A program made the translations under genes and the position numbers. Shown here piece by piece: positions 16,764-25,469 of a stretch of DNA of 44,042 nucleotides (positions within the stretch are counted from its first letter, which is position 1; the number at the start of each line of letters is the position of its first letter). The notes under the pieces are model-generated. The model made no database searches, had not been told where the DNA came from, and saw nothing but the letters and a program-made list of their open reading frames with translations. The stretch lies in IMG/VR virus record IMGVR_UViG_3300037516_001153, positions 1-44,042 of that record; one strand, given 5' to 3'. Source of the DNA: a virus.

Positions 16764-17039
16764 TTATAATTTGTTTAGTAATTTTTTATATAGTAACGTG
16801 TTAAACGCTATTTTAAACGGTATTGATAAGTTATTTGTTCCTTTAGCCCCTAATGTTTCATCAATTTCTTCAGGCTCATCCATAATAATTTCCATCATTA
16901 ATTTAACGGTTTCATATTTTATAATGCTAATATGCGTTGTGTCCGTAATACCTGTTGATGGTGTAACTTCTTTTATTTGGACGTAATCATCGATTTTATC
17001 TAAATCTAAATAGTAGTGTTCTCCTAATACTTTTAACAT
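16764..17039 (-). CDS. Small hypothetical protein
   Basis: A 91-aa protein, family not recognised. The first half looks like strands (LGEHYYLDLDKIDDYVQI, then TTHISIIKYETVKLMMEII) and the second half like a basic helix (IAFNTLLYKKLLNKL). It overlaps the stop of the HAD-like gene by one base and precedes the GT-B gene by one base, so it belongs to the same operon. No function is proposed. Confidence 0.6.
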   Translation of the reverse strand: MLKVLGEHYYLDLDKIDDYVQIKEVTPSTGITDTTHISIIKYETVKLMMEIIMDEPEEIDETLGAKGTNNLSIPFKIAFNTLLYKKLLNKL

Positions 17040-17635
17040 TATAGTATTTTTATTAATTCGAATTCAAATTCTTTAAGGTTAGTTATAGAATGTTTTGTTT
17101 CGATATGTTTATTGTATTCCGTTTGATATTTAATTAATATTTTATCATCCGGATGTTCTAATAATAGTGCAGGGTTTGATGTAAGTAAAACATCAATCTC
17201 ATCCCACATTGAATTTATTGTCAAATTACTATAGAATTTTACTTTTTCTACTTGACAACCAAATTTTGATAAGAAGAATAATGATGCCGGTTTAGACCTT
17301 CCCATTTCATCTGACACTATTAATAAATCGTGATTATCTCTTAAATTAACGTATATATCATTTAAATCGTTGAATGTTTGATATTCAGATGATTGTGAAT
17401 GACCAAAGATTTCCATTGGGAAATCTTCGTATAAAAAAGAATATAGTTCTTCATCATCGATAAACGTAAAATGATTTCTTAATTCTAAACTATCTATAGG
17501 TAATTTAATTTCACGAACAATATCTTCTTCTTCTTCAATACCCTCAGTTTTATCTATCATATATTTTTGATAGGTCTGTTGAATTTTATCTAAGGTGTTT
17601 CTTAAAACACCATTAATCTCAATTGCTATTCTCAT
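17039..17635 (-). CDS. HAD-like protein with altered nucleophile site
   Basis: A 198-aa protein with the outline of a HAD-family phosphatase or nucleotidase. Residues 1-11 (MRIAIEINGVL) occupy the place of the D-x-D-G-V-L nucleophile loop, but Glu6 and Asn8 replace the two Asp. LLIVSDEMG fits the Ser/Thr motif II, RSKPASLFFLSKFG the Lys helix, and WDEIDVLLTSNPALL the late acidic motif. Loss of the nucleophile suggests a non-catalytic binding protein or a diverged enzyme. It overlaps PhoH by 17 bases. The fold call is moderate. Confidence 0.55.
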   Translation of the reverse strand: MRIAIEINGVLRNTLDKIQQTYQKYMIDKTEGIEEEEDIVREIKLPIDSLELRNHFTFIDDEELYSFLYEDFPMEIFGHSQSSEYQTFNDLNDIYVNLRDNHDLLIVSDEMGRSKPASLFFLSKFGCQVEKVKFYSNLTINSMWDEIDVLLTSNPALLLEHPDDKILIKYQTEYNKHIETKHSITNLKEFEFELIKIL

Positions 17636-18383
17636 CCGGTTCGTTATCGTATTTACGTAATATCTTACTAATTAATGGGTTTCTAACAATATCGTTTTTA
17701 TCTTTGAATTCGAATGTTGAAACGTAGTCATCATCCCTAAACTTTTCAATCGCGTCCCACAATCCACTTAATGTTTTGTTTTTATACTTATCTGATTGTT
17801 CCACATCTCCTGAAATAAAGAACTTACTGTTAAAACCAATTCTTGTTAAAAGAAGTTTCATTTGACTTGGGGAAGCGTTCTGCCCCTCTTCAAATATTAA
17901 GATTGAATTATCAATATTCATACCTCTCATAAATGCTAACGCAAATACTTCAATAACTTCAATCTCTTTAAGTTTTTCACGAGACTCTTTTCCAATAATT
18001 TTATTTAATAAATAATAAGAGGGGAAAATGTACGGGTCTAACTTTTCTTCAACATTACCGGGTAGAGAACCCAATTTTTCTTCGGCTTCAACGGCCGGTC
18101 TAACAATAATTATTTTCTCGTAGGGTGTTTTTGGGTCTGAAAGTAAATCAATTGCTGCTTTCATTGTTATGTAACTTTTACCAACACCCGCTGGTCCCGA
18201 ACAAACTGTAATTTCACTATCAATTAAAGTATCGTAATACTTTTTTTGATTTATAGTTAAAAACTTTTCTTTAGTTTTTCTCTTGATGATTTGACCAATT
18301 AAATCTTTTTTACTTATTGGTTTACCTGTAGTTTCCGGAGTAGGAGTTGGTTTAGTGTTTTTTGATTTGCTGTATGTAGCCAT
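17619..18383 (-). CDS. phoH: PhoH-like P-loop ATPase
   Basis: A 254-aa PhoH family NTPase, common in T4-like phages. Walker A is GPAGVGKS at 63-70. KIIIVRPAVEAEEKLGSLPG (90-109) is the diagnostic PhoH segment. ILIFEEGQNASPSQMKLLLT (161-180) is the Walker B region with Glu in place of the usual Asp. FFISGDVEQSD (188-198) is sensor I. The first 25 residues are a Lys/Thr/Pro-rich tail not needed for the fold. The cellular PhoH role is in phosphate-starvation or RNA metabolism; the phage role is not settled. Confidence 0.93.
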   Translation of the reverse strand: MATYSKSKNTKPTPTPETTGKPISKKDLIGQIIKRKTKEKFLTINQKKYYDTLIDSEITVCSGPAGVGKSYITMKAAIDLLSDPKTPYEKIIIVRPAVEAEEKLGSLPGNVEEKLDPYIFPSYYLLNKIIGKESREKLKEIEVIEVFALAFMRGMNIDNSILIFEEGQNASPSQMKLLLTRIGFNSKFFISGDVEQSDKYKNKTLSGLWDAIEKFRDDDYVSTFEFKDKNDIVRNPLISKILRKYDNEPDENSN

Positions 18384-18387
18384 TTAA

Positions 18388-19893
18388 TTATTGTTGTATA
18401 ATTTTATGTTTTAATTTATCAACATTTTTCATCGTAAATGGTAATAAATTATTTATGTAGTCATACTGTAACTTCTCAATATTTTTAGGGTCTTCATTTC
18501 TAGTTTGACTCTCAAAATGATACGACACTAAATTAAGGTCACATATATTCCTATAACCTAAGATAGTTGTTTTAAAATTTAACTCAACATCTTCAAAACA
18601 ATTAATATAATTTTCGTTAAAATAGTCACACTGAATAAATACAGATTTTTTTATCATAAGTAACGCACCGGTAGACCCAATAACTTCTGAGATAGAAGAT
18701 GATTTAGGATAATAATTTCTTAAATTATAATGACTAACATCAAATCTATTATTTTGAATTATCGCAAAAATCCCATCGTGTTGAATTGTATTATCTTTAA
18801 AATAAAGCCTCGCACCAATTGTACCTATTTTATTATGAGTTTTAAAATTCTTTAACATACCATAAATAACATTATTAAGAATTTTAATATCGTTATTTGA
18901 AAATAGGAGATACTCATATTCGTCCCCTACGTGATTTTTTACAACATCATTATTAATTTTTGCAAAATTATAATAATCATATTCAATAAGTTTTATATCA
19001 CCAAGTGGTAGTATATTAGTTTTAATCCATTCTTTTTCTGTCTCTGACGACCCAGTGTCGGCAATAAAAACATCAAACAATTTTGAGTTACAGTGTTGAT
19101 AGAATGAATTAACACAATCAAATAACATTTCTACATTACCTTTAGTCGGTATAATTATCGCAACTTTACCAATATTTTTAATAGGTTTTTCTTTAATCTC
19201 AGGGACATATACCTTAGATGGTTTTAAATCTAATGGAAGATTATTACCCCATTTTTCTATAAATTTTTCTCTACTCTCCCAAAATTCTTGATTTGGTTGA
19301 CCAACAGATTGGTGTGTTATTTCAAAAGATGATGTCACACCAATGTTAACTCCGTCTAAATAATTTGGAACACAAAATAAATGGTCATAGAAATGAAATT
19401 TACCAATAGTTTCATCAAATTGATGTTTAATTTTTGTTTTATCAAATGATATGAATAATCCATCAATAGTTACAACAGGAATTAAAAATGGTAGTTTTGC
19501 CGAATAATTATTTACCCATTTTTGTTTACCTTCGGGATGATGGTAAACTTGACCAACCATTGTTTGTTGCATACGTTCCCAGTAAACACCGGATTCCGCA
19601 AAATAACAAGAACCTGCTTTACCTATGATACCATAGTTAGGGTTATTTTCAAAATCGGTTAATAATTTTTTACCCCACCCATTTTCAAGTTTAATATCAT
19701 TATGACAACAAACAACAATATTAAAAAGAGATTCTTTAATTCCTTTGTTATATAGTTCAGACAGGGTATATTGGTTATGGTTAACATATTCTAATATTTG
19801 AACATCTTTTAATCCGGAACTTTGTAACAAATGTTGTTTAAATTTGTTATTATAAATTTCGTCTTTATGTGTTGAGTAAATTATTGTAATCAT
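18388..19893 (-). CDS. Two-domain family 2 glycosyltransferase
   Basis: A 501-aa protein with two GT-A-like halves. The first (about 1-235) opens ITIIYSTHKDEIYNNKF, has NIVVCCHNDIKLENGW as the D-x-D-type region and TIDGLFISFDKTKI in the acceptor half. The second (about 242-475) is a clearer GT2: KVAIIIPTKGNVEMLFDCVN, then LFDVFIADTGSS, then EYLLFSNNDIKI, and STGALLMIKKSVF. Tandem GT2 domains are common in rhamnan-, O-antigen- and phage-type sugar transferases that add alternating residues. It overlaps the methyltransferase stop by one base. Confidence 0.8.
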   Translation of the reverse strand: MITIIYSTHKDEIYNNKFKQHLLQSSGLKDVQILEYVNHNQYTLSELYNKGIKESLFNIVVCCHNDIKLENGWGKKLLTDFENNPNYGIIGKAGSCYFAESGVYWERMQQTMVGQVYHHPEGKQKWVNNYSAKLPFLIPVVTIDGLFISFDKTKIKHQFDETIGKFHFYDHLFCVPNYLDGVNIGVTSSFEITHQSVGQPNQEFWESREKFIEKWGNNLPLDLKPSKVYVPEIKEKPIKNIGKVAIIIPTKGNVEMLFDCVNSFYQHCNSKLFDVFIADTGSSETEKEWIKTNILPLGDIKLIEYDYYNFAKINNDVVKNHVGDEYEYLLFSNNDIKILNNVIYGMLKNFKTHNKIGTIGARLYFKDNTIQHDGIFAIIQNNRFDVSHYNLRNYYPKSSSISEVIGSTGALLMIKKSVFIQCDYFNENYINCFEDVELNFKTTILGYRNICDLNLVSYHFESQTRNEDPKNIEKLQYDYINNLLPFTMKNVDKLKHKIIQQ

Positions 19894-20495
19894 TATTTTA
19901 TTTTTTTATAAATTATAAAGTCATCGTCATTTCTGTTCCCCATATATATTTTTAATATTTCAAAATCAGTCAATTTTATATTGGTGAATATATCCAAATC
20001 TTTTCGTTGAATATCTTCAATAATATATAAACCGTCAACCTTCAAGTATTTTGATAATGTTTTAAAGGTTAATAACATATGGTCAACAATGTGACTTCCA
20101 TCATCAATAATTAAATCAAACAATAAATTAGAATCGTTATTAACATTTCTAATTTCGTCAATTGTTTTATTTAATTCATTCTCGTTAGATTGGTCTGTGT
20201 AAAAACAAGATACTCGGTTCTCGGAAAATAACACGTCTCTAAGTATATCTAAACCATAAATCTTTGCGTTAGGAAAAAACTCCTCCCAAGATTTAAGACT
20301 AGCACCTAAAATATAGTCATTACCACAAATAGGTTTCATCAATTTATCATTACCAATTCCTACTTCAAGTATATTGGTAAATGTTTCTCTATATGGGTTT
20401 AAATGGTTATAATATTCGGGTGAATAAGAATGGTTTATTTTTGAGCATTTGTCTGATTTATATTTGTAAAATATTTTACATAATTCTGTTTCCAT
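19893..20495 (-). CDS. Class I SAM-dependent methyltransferase
   Basis: A 200-aa Rossmann methyltransferase. Motif I is NILEVGIGND at 41-50, the ribose-binding acid is IYGLD at 79-83, motif IV is FDLIIDDGSH at 126-135, and LKVDGLYIIEDI follows. The DDGSH motif is typical of TylF/macrocin-type and related sugar or small-molecule O-methyltransferases. Placed among glycosyltransferases, it probably methylates a sugar or its precursor. The start lies two bases after the stop codon of a dUTPase-tail remnant (20498-20533). Confidence 0.8.
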   Translation of the reverse strand: METELCKIFYKYKSDKCSKINHSYSPEYYNHLNPYRETFTNILEVGIGNDKLMKPICGNDYILGASLKSWEEFFPNAKIYGLDILRDVLFSENRVSCFYTDQSNENELNKTIDEIRNVNNDSNLLFDLIIDDGSHIVDHMLLTFKTLSKYLKVDGLYIIEDIQRKDLDIFTNIKLTDFEILKIYMGNRNDDDFIIYKKIK

Positions 20496-20497
20496 AA

Positions 20498-20533
20498 TTA
20501 AATTCCTGTACTTCCAAATACATTGGAGCCTCT
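20498..20533 (-). pseudogene. Remnant of a dUTPase 3' end (motif 5)
   Basis: On the - strand this intergenic piece reads RGSNVFGSTGI and then a stop. The intact dUTPase at 22204-22806 ends RGSNGFGSTGIQ. The similarity extends upstream at DNA level (both have AAATAAACGA before an A-rich run) and includes 14 identical bases (TTTGGAAGTACAGG). It has no start and is too short to be a gene. It reads as a duplicated boundary flanking the two genes 20546-22202. Confidence 0.8.
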
Positions 20534-20545
20534 TTTTTTTATCGT

Positions 20546-21433
20546 TTATTTGTATTTTTTATTTTCCCAACCTAATTCGTTAATTTTATTTTTTTTTGAT
20601 TCAAAGTGTTCGATAAAATATTTCTTAGCATTTTCTTCCGCAATTTTATAAATATCTTGGTTTAATTGTGTTGGGTATCCACCATCTAATGGGGACCAAT
20701 ATGAGTGTTTGAAGTTTTCTCGATAGTCTGTAAATTTATAACCTTTTAAATGTAGACTTTTAAACCAACGGTCACCTAAATCTAATCCATACATACCAAA
20801 AAATGGTGTATCTCCATTTGGGTATGTTTCTTTATTATTTAATTCTCTATTAATTAAACACGCCCATTCATTAAGTCTACATTCAGGCATTGGTTTTGGG
20901 TTTTCTCTATCAATATTATGTAACCCTGTTCTGATGTGAGGAAGTTTCAAACTTAAAACTTCTTCAATTGATGGGTTCCAATCATAAAATTTACTACCAC
21001 TGCAAAGACCTTCGCTAAATGCGGGGCAATTCCAACATTGACCCATTTCGCCAATTCCAACGGAATCACCAATTTTGTCTAACATATCACCAATTATATC
21101 TCCGGTATATAAAACATCATTATGTGTAATAAAAATAAATTTCTTATCACTTTTTTCAATACCGTATTGATATCTTACGGTATGTCTATCAGATTCATCT
21201 AAATTATTTATATGATGTTTTGTGAAAATATATGTATTAGGTGTGTGAATAATTAAATTATCAAAATAACTAAAAATCCAAAGTAAACTTTCATTGTATG
21301 GTTGGGTAGATTCAATAATTAAATAAATTTTATCAATTTTATCTCCGCTATGTTTCATTAAAGTTTTTAATGTACATAATGTTTGCCAAGGTTTTCCGAA
21401 TACGTTTATACAAACGTCAACTTTATTATTCAT
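20546..21433 (-). CDS. Glycosyltransferase-like protein
   Basis: A 295-aa protein (from ATG 21433; an ATG at 21445 is also in frame). The N-terminal half looks GT-A: KVDVCINVFGKPWQTLCTLK, DKIYLIIESTQPYNESL, then KFIFITHNDVLYTGDI with an HND in the D-x-D place. Several Cys cluster around residues 134-144 (CWNCPAFSEGLC). The second half has FFGMYGLDLGDRWFKSLHLKG, an acceptor-side-like segment. Together with the next gene upstream it is bracketed by the dUTPase 3' end and its remnant copy, a sign that the pair entered together. Family assignment is moderate. Confidence 0.6.
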   Translation of the reverse strand: MNNKVDVCINVFGKPWQTLCTLKTLMKHSGDKIDKIYLIIESTQPYNESLLWIFSYFDNLIIHTPNTYIFTKHHINNLDESDRHTVRYQYGIEKSDKKFIFITHNDVLYTGDIIGDMLDKIGDSVGIGEMGQCWNCPAFSEGLCSGSKFYDWNPSIEEVLSLKLPHIRTGLHNIDRENPKPMPECRLNEWACLINRELNNKETYPNGDTPFFGMYGLDLGDRWFKSLHLKGYKFTDYRENFKHSYWSPLDGGYPTQLNQDIYKIAEENAKKYFIEHFESKKNKINELGWENKKYK

Positions 21434-22202
21434 AATGTTCTTCAATTATTTTATTTGTATCGTATTCAACAATTTCAGTTCTTAACCTCCCAATCAATTC
21501 ATTAAAATTATCTAATAGGGATAATTCTGTTATTTTATTTTTAAAAAATGGTATTCTATTATGACTCTCGTGAGTACCAATATGTCTTAAAAATTGGTCT
21601 TTATGTGAATCAACAAACATAACATCATCAATAAGTAATATTTCTTCAGGATTAGTCAATTCAAACATTTTATAAACCGCCCATTGTTCATATGGGTGAT
21701 TGATGTCACAACCATCTGAAGAATACCATTCTTTAATAAATTTCATTGAATTGGAATTATTTTTTAAAATGTAATATCCGGCACAAGGGGACTCGGGATG
21801 CCAAGGTCTGTCATTTAAAAAAAGTATATTTGACTTTTCAACATTACCTTTATTAACTATTGTTAAATTTTTATAATAATCTTGTATTGTTAAATTAATA
21901 TTATTTAATATACAATCGGAATCAATATACACTATGTAATCGTATTGTTCATATTCGGTCATTGATTTAATTGTTGATAACAATTTAGCCCAAGAAGAAT
22001 GTCTTAAAGATTTAGACGGTGAGTAACAATTATGTAATGAAAATTCACCATTATTGTGTGGTCTAAAATATTTAAAACCATAGTTATTTTTTTGACAATA
22101 ATTATAGTTAATTAACGCACATAAAGTATTATAATCACAATTATCTATGTCGTTTATGATATCTCGATTATCAGACATAATTACCAATATATTGTTTGAC
22201 AT
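21426..22202 (-). CDS. Galactosyltransferase-like protein (GMA12/MNN10 type)
   Basis: A 258-aa protein with the D-x-D core YDYIVYIDSDCIL (about residues 96-108), preceded by RHSSWAKLLSTIKSM. It is followed by SPCAGYYILKNNSNSMKFIKEW and HPYEQWAVYKMF, the order seen in GT34-type and related transferases. The frame extends to 22232, but ATG 22202 is preferred: it lies one base past the dUTPase stop and starts MSNNILVIMSDNRDI, the first strand of the fold. It overlaps the following gene by eight bases. The acceptor is unknown. Confidence 0.68.
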   Translation of the reverse strand: MSNNILVIMSDNRDIINDIDNCDYNTLCALINYNYCQKNNYGFKYFRPHNNGEFSLHNCYSPSKSLRHSSWAKLLSTIKSMTEYEQYDYIVYIDSDCILNNINLTIQDYYKNLTIVNKGNVEKSNILFLNDRPWHPESPCAGYYILKNNSNSMKFIKEWYSSDGCDINHPYEQWAVYKMFELTNPEEILLIDDVMFVDSHKDQFLRHIGTHESHNRIPFFKNKITELSLLDNFNELIGRLRTEIVEYDTNKIIEEHYE

Positions 22203-22203
22203 A

Positions 22204-22806
22204 TTATTGAATCCCTGTACTTCCAAACCCATTTGAACCTCGTTCTTTTTCGTTTATTTTATTTGTTTGTTGTAAATCAACCCAACCCCCATTCACAACC
22301 GGACATAAAACCGCTTGACCTACTTTCATACCTTTTGGTATTGTTACCGATGTTGGGTTAGTATTAAAGATGATTGCTTTAACTTCACCTGTATAACCAT
22401 TGTCCACAGTTCCCGGTGAGTTTAAGACCATAAGACCTTGATTGATGGCTAATCCACTTTTAGTTCTAACTTGTATCTCATATCCATCTTGAATGTCAAA
22501 TGATAAACCTGTTGGTACAAGTGCTCTACCAAACGCAGGTATTTCAATTTCATTTACAGAATGTAAATCAAATCCTGAATCACTACCATAATTATATTTA
22601 GGTAATGTGGCATCAGGATGTAAAACTTTAAACCCCAAAGGTAGAAGTCTACGTGTCTCAACCATATCTTTTTCAAGTTGAACTATGTCAATATCCATTT
22701 CATTTAAAATGTCTTCATAATTCATTTCTTCCGATTCTGTTTGAAGAGACTCTTGTAATTTAAGAATTCTATTTCTTAACTCATTTAAATCATTAATCTC
22801 ACTCAT
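22204..22806 (-). CDS. dut: Deoxyuridine 5'-triphosphate nucleotidohydrolase (dUTPase)
   Basis: Hydrolyses dUTP to dUMP and pyrophosphate, keeping uracil out of phage DNA and feeding dTMP synthesis. All five trimeric-dUTPase motifs are present: GSDSGFDL (74-81), RTKSGLA (114-120, with TK before the SGLA core), GTVDNGYTGEVKA (132-144), GQAVLCPV (163-170) and RGSNGFGSTG (189-198). The first 55 residues are a helical extension absent from typical 150-aa enzymes. It is coupled to the exonuclease by a one-base overlap. Its last codons are duplicated at 20498-20533. Confidence 0.95.
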   Translation of the reverse strand: MSEINDLNELRNRILKLQESLQTESEEMNYEDILNEMDIDIVQLEKDMVETRRLLPLGFKVLHPDATLPKYNYGSDSGFDLHSVNEIEIPAFGRALVPTGLSFDIQDGYEIQVRTKSGLAINQGLMVLNSPGTVDNGYTGEVKAIIFNTNPTSVTIPKGMKVGQAVLCPVVNGGWVDLQQTNKINEKERGSNGFGSTGIQ

Positions 22807-23507
22807 TATTCTAATTCTTTTAATTTTTTTATTACATCAATCAAAACTAACACATCTCTTTCGCAGTACGCTGTGATTTCAGGTAACATATTTTTATTCC
22901 AATATGCGTCGTGAACTTTATCTCCGGTAACATCACCCTCTTTTGGAGACGGAACGTCCATACAAGAACACATTAAGTCCAATGAACCAATTGCAGTGTA
23001 TGCCCCGTATTGCCAAATCTCTTTGGTGTCGATAGCTTTGATTTCCCACGGCTTGGTATCGTATGATGGTAATAATGTTGGAGGCATTAATCCATTAATA
23101 ATCATTCTTTTCGCCAACATTGGAATATCAAAATTCTTAAGGTTGTGACCACATAGATAAAAATCTAATTTACCACAACGATTAAGTAATGTTTGACATT
23201 CTTTTAATAACGATTTTTCATCATCACCTGAGAATGATTGTTTTTTAATCTCACCATTATCCATAACAAAGGCAACACTTACACAAACAATTTTTGCAAA
23301 CTCAGGAACTAACGCGGCTCTTTTTTCAAAAACTTTATCGGCCGAGAATCCAGCATCTTCCGGAAATCTTTTTTGGAACCAATCAAAATATTTCTCAAAT
23401 TGTTTTGCAACATTTGGATTACTTACTTGACACTCTGTATAGTTTTTACAACCACCAACAGTTTCTATATCAAGAAACAATATTTTGGTTAAAGGTATTT
23501 TTATCAT
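22806..23507 (-). CDS. 3'-5' exonuclease, DEDDy type (DnaQ/PolB-exo-like)
   Basis: A 233-aa nuclease. Exo I is FLDIETVGG (11-19, Asp13 and Glu15), Exo II is CGHNLKNFDIPML (119-131, Asp127), and Exo III is AYCERDVLVLIDV (213-225, Tyr214 and Asp218), the Y-x3-D form. The match is closest to the predicted exonuclease family related to the PolB proofreading domain. It probably acts in DNA replication, repair or end processing. Between Exo I and II it carries an insertion (about 20-65). It lies next to dUTPase as part of nucleotide and DNA metabolism. Confidence 0.88.
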   Translation of the reverse strand: MIKIPLTKILFLDIETVGGCKNYTECQVSNPNVAKQFEKYFDWFQKRFPEDAGFSADKVFEKRAALVPEFAKIVCVSVAFVMDNGEIKKQSFSGDDEKSLLKECQTLLNRCGKLDFYLCGHNLKNFDIPMLAKRMIINGLMPPTLLPSYDTKPWEIKAIDTKEIWQYGAYTAIGSLDLMCSCMDVPSPKEGDVTGDKVHDAYWNKNMLPEITAYCERDVLVLIDVIKKLKELE

Positions 23508-23517
23508 TTGTTATGTT

Positions 23518-24738
23518 TTAATTAATTAAACTTTTGTACCAAGAGGCTCTTTCATCTGTAACCTTATTAAGGTCGTATTTGTCTTTTACTGTGTTATATA
23601 ATCTTTCACCTAACTCTGTAATCATTTCAGGATTTTGAACTAATTTTTTAATTGATTTAGACCAATCACTATGATTTCTTGATTCAGGGATTAAAATAGC
23701 ATTACCATTATCATTAAACTCTCCATTTTTTAAACAATGTACTAAATCAATAGTATATGGTCCAATCTCAGATGCGATTAACGCCTTTTTATAAAACCCC
23801 GCCTCAATAACTTTTAATTGAGATTTCATTCTATTAAAGACGTGATTTTTAATTGGTGCTAAAGATATGTCAAACTTTGAATAATTCATAGCGTAACTTG
23901 TAACGGGTTTTGTCCAAACTCTTAAATAAGGTAATTCAATATTTGATTTATATTCTTCTTCCTTATAAGTTAATAAAAATTTCTTATACTCCTCATCAGT
24001 TGTTTTATAATTATTTGTAAAGATTTCTTCATATTTTACCCAAACGGTTTCGTGTGGCAAAATAGGTCGTTGTTTTTGTTCTTTAGTTTGAGGGTTGATT
24101 TCAGTAACTGTTCCTCTAGTATCAAACCCACAAATAACATATTGTAATTTATCGTTAATGTCTTGATTTTTTTGAACAAACCCTCCTAACAGGTTTAAAT
24201 CTTGTAGGTGAGAAGACCCACCTAACCATCCTATTCTAATTTTATCAGATGGTGGGGTTGGTTGATTAAATTGTGGTTCTTTTGGATTAATTGCGTTTGG
24301 AAAAACAAGGACATTTTTATTTATCTTTCTTATTTCATTTGCAAATATATCGGTGGTTGTTGTAACATATGAAGCAACTTTTAAATTTGCTTTAATTTTC
24401 TCGTCAATTTTATTTTGAACAATAATACTGTGAATTGGGTGGTCTACGGTTGGTAACCAATAATCGTCCAAATCTATAATAACAACAATACCTAACGATT
24501 TTAACCATTCAATTAACCTTGGCGAATTATCATAATCGTTACCAATAGTTCTGTGAGCGTGGATTATCTGATATTTCTTCCAATATCCAATATTGTTCAT
24601 TTGAGGTTCGTAGTCGATATCTACGTGGAAGTCATCAGGATATAAGTTTTGTAAAAATACGTGTGGGTCAATAGACCTAAATTTCCCAACACCTGTTTTA
24701 TCTGAGGGTAATACTAATACATTAATTTTTTCTTTCAT
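23518..24738 (-). CDS. GT-B glycosyltransferase (GT4-like)
   Basis: A 406-aa predicted glycosyltransferase. The N-terminal half has KINVLVLPSDKTGVGKFRS, YQIIHAHRTIG and VVIIDLDDYWLPTVDHP. The second half opens with IRIGWLGGSSHLQDL, has KLQYVICGFDTRG, and ends with SLAPIKNHVFNRMKSQLKVIEAGFYKKALIASEIGPY, in which KxxEAGFYKKA is the donor-binding helix of GT4-type enzymes. It is about the normal length for the family. It is the first gene of this reverse section after a terminator hairpin, so it may have its own promoter, though no TATAAATA is seen upstream. Confidence 0.82.
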   Translation of the reverse strand: MKEKINVLVLPSDKTGVGKFRSIDPHVFLQNLYPDDFHVDIDYEPQMNNIGYWKKYQIIHAHRTIGNDYDNSPRLIEWLKSLGIVVIIDLDDYWLPTVDHPIHSIIVQNKIDEKIKANLKVASYVTTTTDIFANEIRKINKNVLVFPNAINPKEPQFNQPTPPSDKIRIGWLGGSSHLQDLNLLGGFVQKNQDINDKLQYVICGFDTRGTVTEINPQTKEQKQRPILPHETVWVKYEEIFTNNYKTTDEEYKKFLLTYKEEEYKSNIELPYLRVWTKPVTSYAMNYSKFDISLAPIKNHVFNRMKSQLKVIEAGFYKKALIASEIGPYTIDLVHCLKNGEFNDNGNAILIPESRNHSDWSKSIKKLVQNPEMITELGERLYNTVKDKYDLNKVTDERASWYKSLIN

Positions 24739-24795
24739 ATTCTTAAATTATATCCGAAAATATAAGAAGAAATAAAAACAATATCAACCATATAA

Positions 24796-24828
24796 AATAA
24801 AAAACCCTCAACTTGGTAGATGAGGGTT
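24796..24828 (-). terminator. Terminator for the head-protein group (reverse)
   Basis: On the - strand, AACCCTCA pairs with TGAGGGTT around a ten-base loop and runs into TTTTATTTTA. It lies about 20 bases after the stop at 24849 and separates that group from the glycosyltransferase at 23518. Confidence 0.8.
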
Positions 24829-24848
24829 AATCTTGAGAGTAAATAAAG

Positions 24849-25466
24849 TTAAGAGATTTTTTTTATCTTAGTAACCTTACCTTCAAATATATGTTTTCCA
24901 ACTTTAAAAGAAAAGACTTCATTAGATTTTTGTTCAGATTCTGATAAAATTCCGTTTTCTTGTAAGACTTCCTCTACAACTTCACGAAGCATAGACTTTA
25001 ATTCTTTCATATTAAAGTTTGATTGTTGAGGTTGAGATTGTTCTTGAACTCTTTGTTTTGGTTGATTACCTCTAGCGTCAGTGTTCATTAATCTTGCTGC
25101 TTTCTCGACTAAGTCATTAGATAATGTTGCCCCCCCTCCCATTGAGTTTGGAACTTCAATTGGGTGCTCAATCATTAATCTTTTGATTTCATCAGGAAGA
25201 TTTGATGACATAACTCTATCTTTAGTCATTGCTTGTGGCATTGTTGGAGTTTTTGGAATTGATGATAAGTATGGTTCATTTGATTGAGATTCTTGTAAGA
25301 ATTCTTGTGGGATGTTATATTTTGCCCCAACCGGTTCGTAAGATTCTACTTCAGGTGAACTATATGAGTCCATTGATGGCATATTACCTCTTGGTGTTTG
25401 ATTGTGTTTATCCATTATTTGTTTGGATATCATTAATTTTTGAATTAAATCAGCTTCACTATTCAT
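24849..25466 (-). CDS. Putative head/core protein, disordered with helical C-terminal part
   Basis: A 205-aa protein of no recognised family. Residues 1-150 are Pro/Ser/Gln-rich and probably disordered (for example YSSPEVESYEPVGAKYNIP and QEQSQPQQSNFN), with one helical patch (DLVEKAARLMNT). Residues about 152-172 are a strong helix (MKELKSMLREVVEEVLQENG), and the end looks like a small beta unit (VFSFKVGKHIFEGKVTKIKK). Such composition is common in prohead scaffold or core proteins. It is the last gene of a five-gene group (27486-24849) followed by a terminator. The role is inference. Confidence 0.55.
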   Translation of the reverse strand: MNSEADLIQKLMISKQIMDKHNQTPRGNMPSMDSYSSPEVESYEPVGAKYNIPQEFLQESQSNEPYLSSIPKTPTMPQAMTKDRVMSSNLPDEIKRLMIEHPIEVPNSMGGGATLSNDLVEKAARLMNTDARGNQPKQRVQEQSQPQQSNFNMKELKSMLREVVEEVLQENGILSESEQKSNEVFSFKVGKHIFEGKVTKIKKIS

Positions 25467-25469
25467 ATT

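Noticed and set aside
20647-20654. Perfect TATAAATA on the + strand
   Set aside because: It lies inside a reverse-strand gene with no + strand gene downstream, so it is taken as a chance match.
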